Positions 63,995 to 64,000 of a stretch of DNA of 64,000 bases are shown here, piece by piece; within the stretch, counting starts at the first letter, position 1, and every line of letters begins with the position of its first letter. The notes under the pieces were generated by a model, which was not told the origin of the DNA, did not search any database, and worked only from the letters and a program-made list of their open reading frames with translations. This DNA comes from Hirsutella rhossiliensis (taxonomy: Eukaryota; Ascomycota; Sordariomycetes; Hypocreales; Ophiocordycipitaceae), in contig NW_025408667.1 of the NCBI RefSeq assembly GCF_020360975.1, positions 11,594,001-11,658,000 on the forward strand. Direction: 5' to 3'. A program made the translations under genes and the position numbers.

Positions 63995-64000
63995 ATGATC

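Overview
The window looks like a transposon-rich accessory region of a filamentous ascomycete (Pezizomycotina, probably Sordariomycetes; genus not determinable here). The evidence is short spliceosomal introns of about 47-72 nt with GT...AG ends and CTAAC-like branch sites, fungal-type host genes (MRP-type ABC transporter, BYS1-type secreted protein, NRPS condensation domain, APH-family phosphotransferase, bZIP factor), and fungal TE families (pogo/Fot, hAT, Mutator-like, Tad-like LINE, Copia, Helitron).

Layout. 0-12.3 kb: a small two-intron gene of unknown function, a complete but frameshifted pogo element (4101-6031), a bZIP gene with a displaced C-terminal frame, a decayed FTA2-like kinase pseudogene, minus-strand LINE debris, and an internally deleted Mutator-like element. 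12.8-22.7 kb: a conserved 191-codon gene split by a 948-bp hAT element, an APH-family gene, the 5' part of a Copia element apparently invaded by a second hAT, and an abrupt hAT/Helitron chimera. 22.7-30.4 kb: two Helitron-derived gene sets in opposite orientation. 30.5-35.1 kb: a complete five-exon ABC transporter on the minus strand. 35.5-41.4 kb: a 5.9-kb Mutator-like element with 96-bp inverted repeats and a 9-bp target duplication, carrying two LINE insertions and a 44-bp pogo stub. 42-50 kb: a spliced beta-lactamase-fold hydrolase, an apparently intact 2.8-kb pogo element, and an NRPS condensation-domain fragment abutting a cyclin fragment. 50-64 kb: a GC-rich stretch without recognisable genes, a full-length tRNA-derived SINE, a spliced coiled-coil gene, two decayed pogo copies in opposite orientation around a BYS1-type secreted protein gene, two small coiled-coil ORFs, and a hAT zinc-finger fragment at the right edge.

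How it fits together. Intact host genes survive as islands between nested mobile elements. The bZIP, ABC exporter, hydrolase and NRPS fragment are the kinds of gene found in secondary-metabolite clusters, so the region may be a dismantled cluster; this is inference. The strongest new-looking signal is a SINE/LINE pair. The tRNA-headed SINE at 52.7-53.0 kb ends with the same 3' module (short hairpin, CCGGG, A-rich spacer, simple repeat) as the two LINE copies inside the Mutator-like element. The hairpin shape is kept although its stem sequence differs between copies, which suggests shared recognition by one LINE reverse transcriptase.
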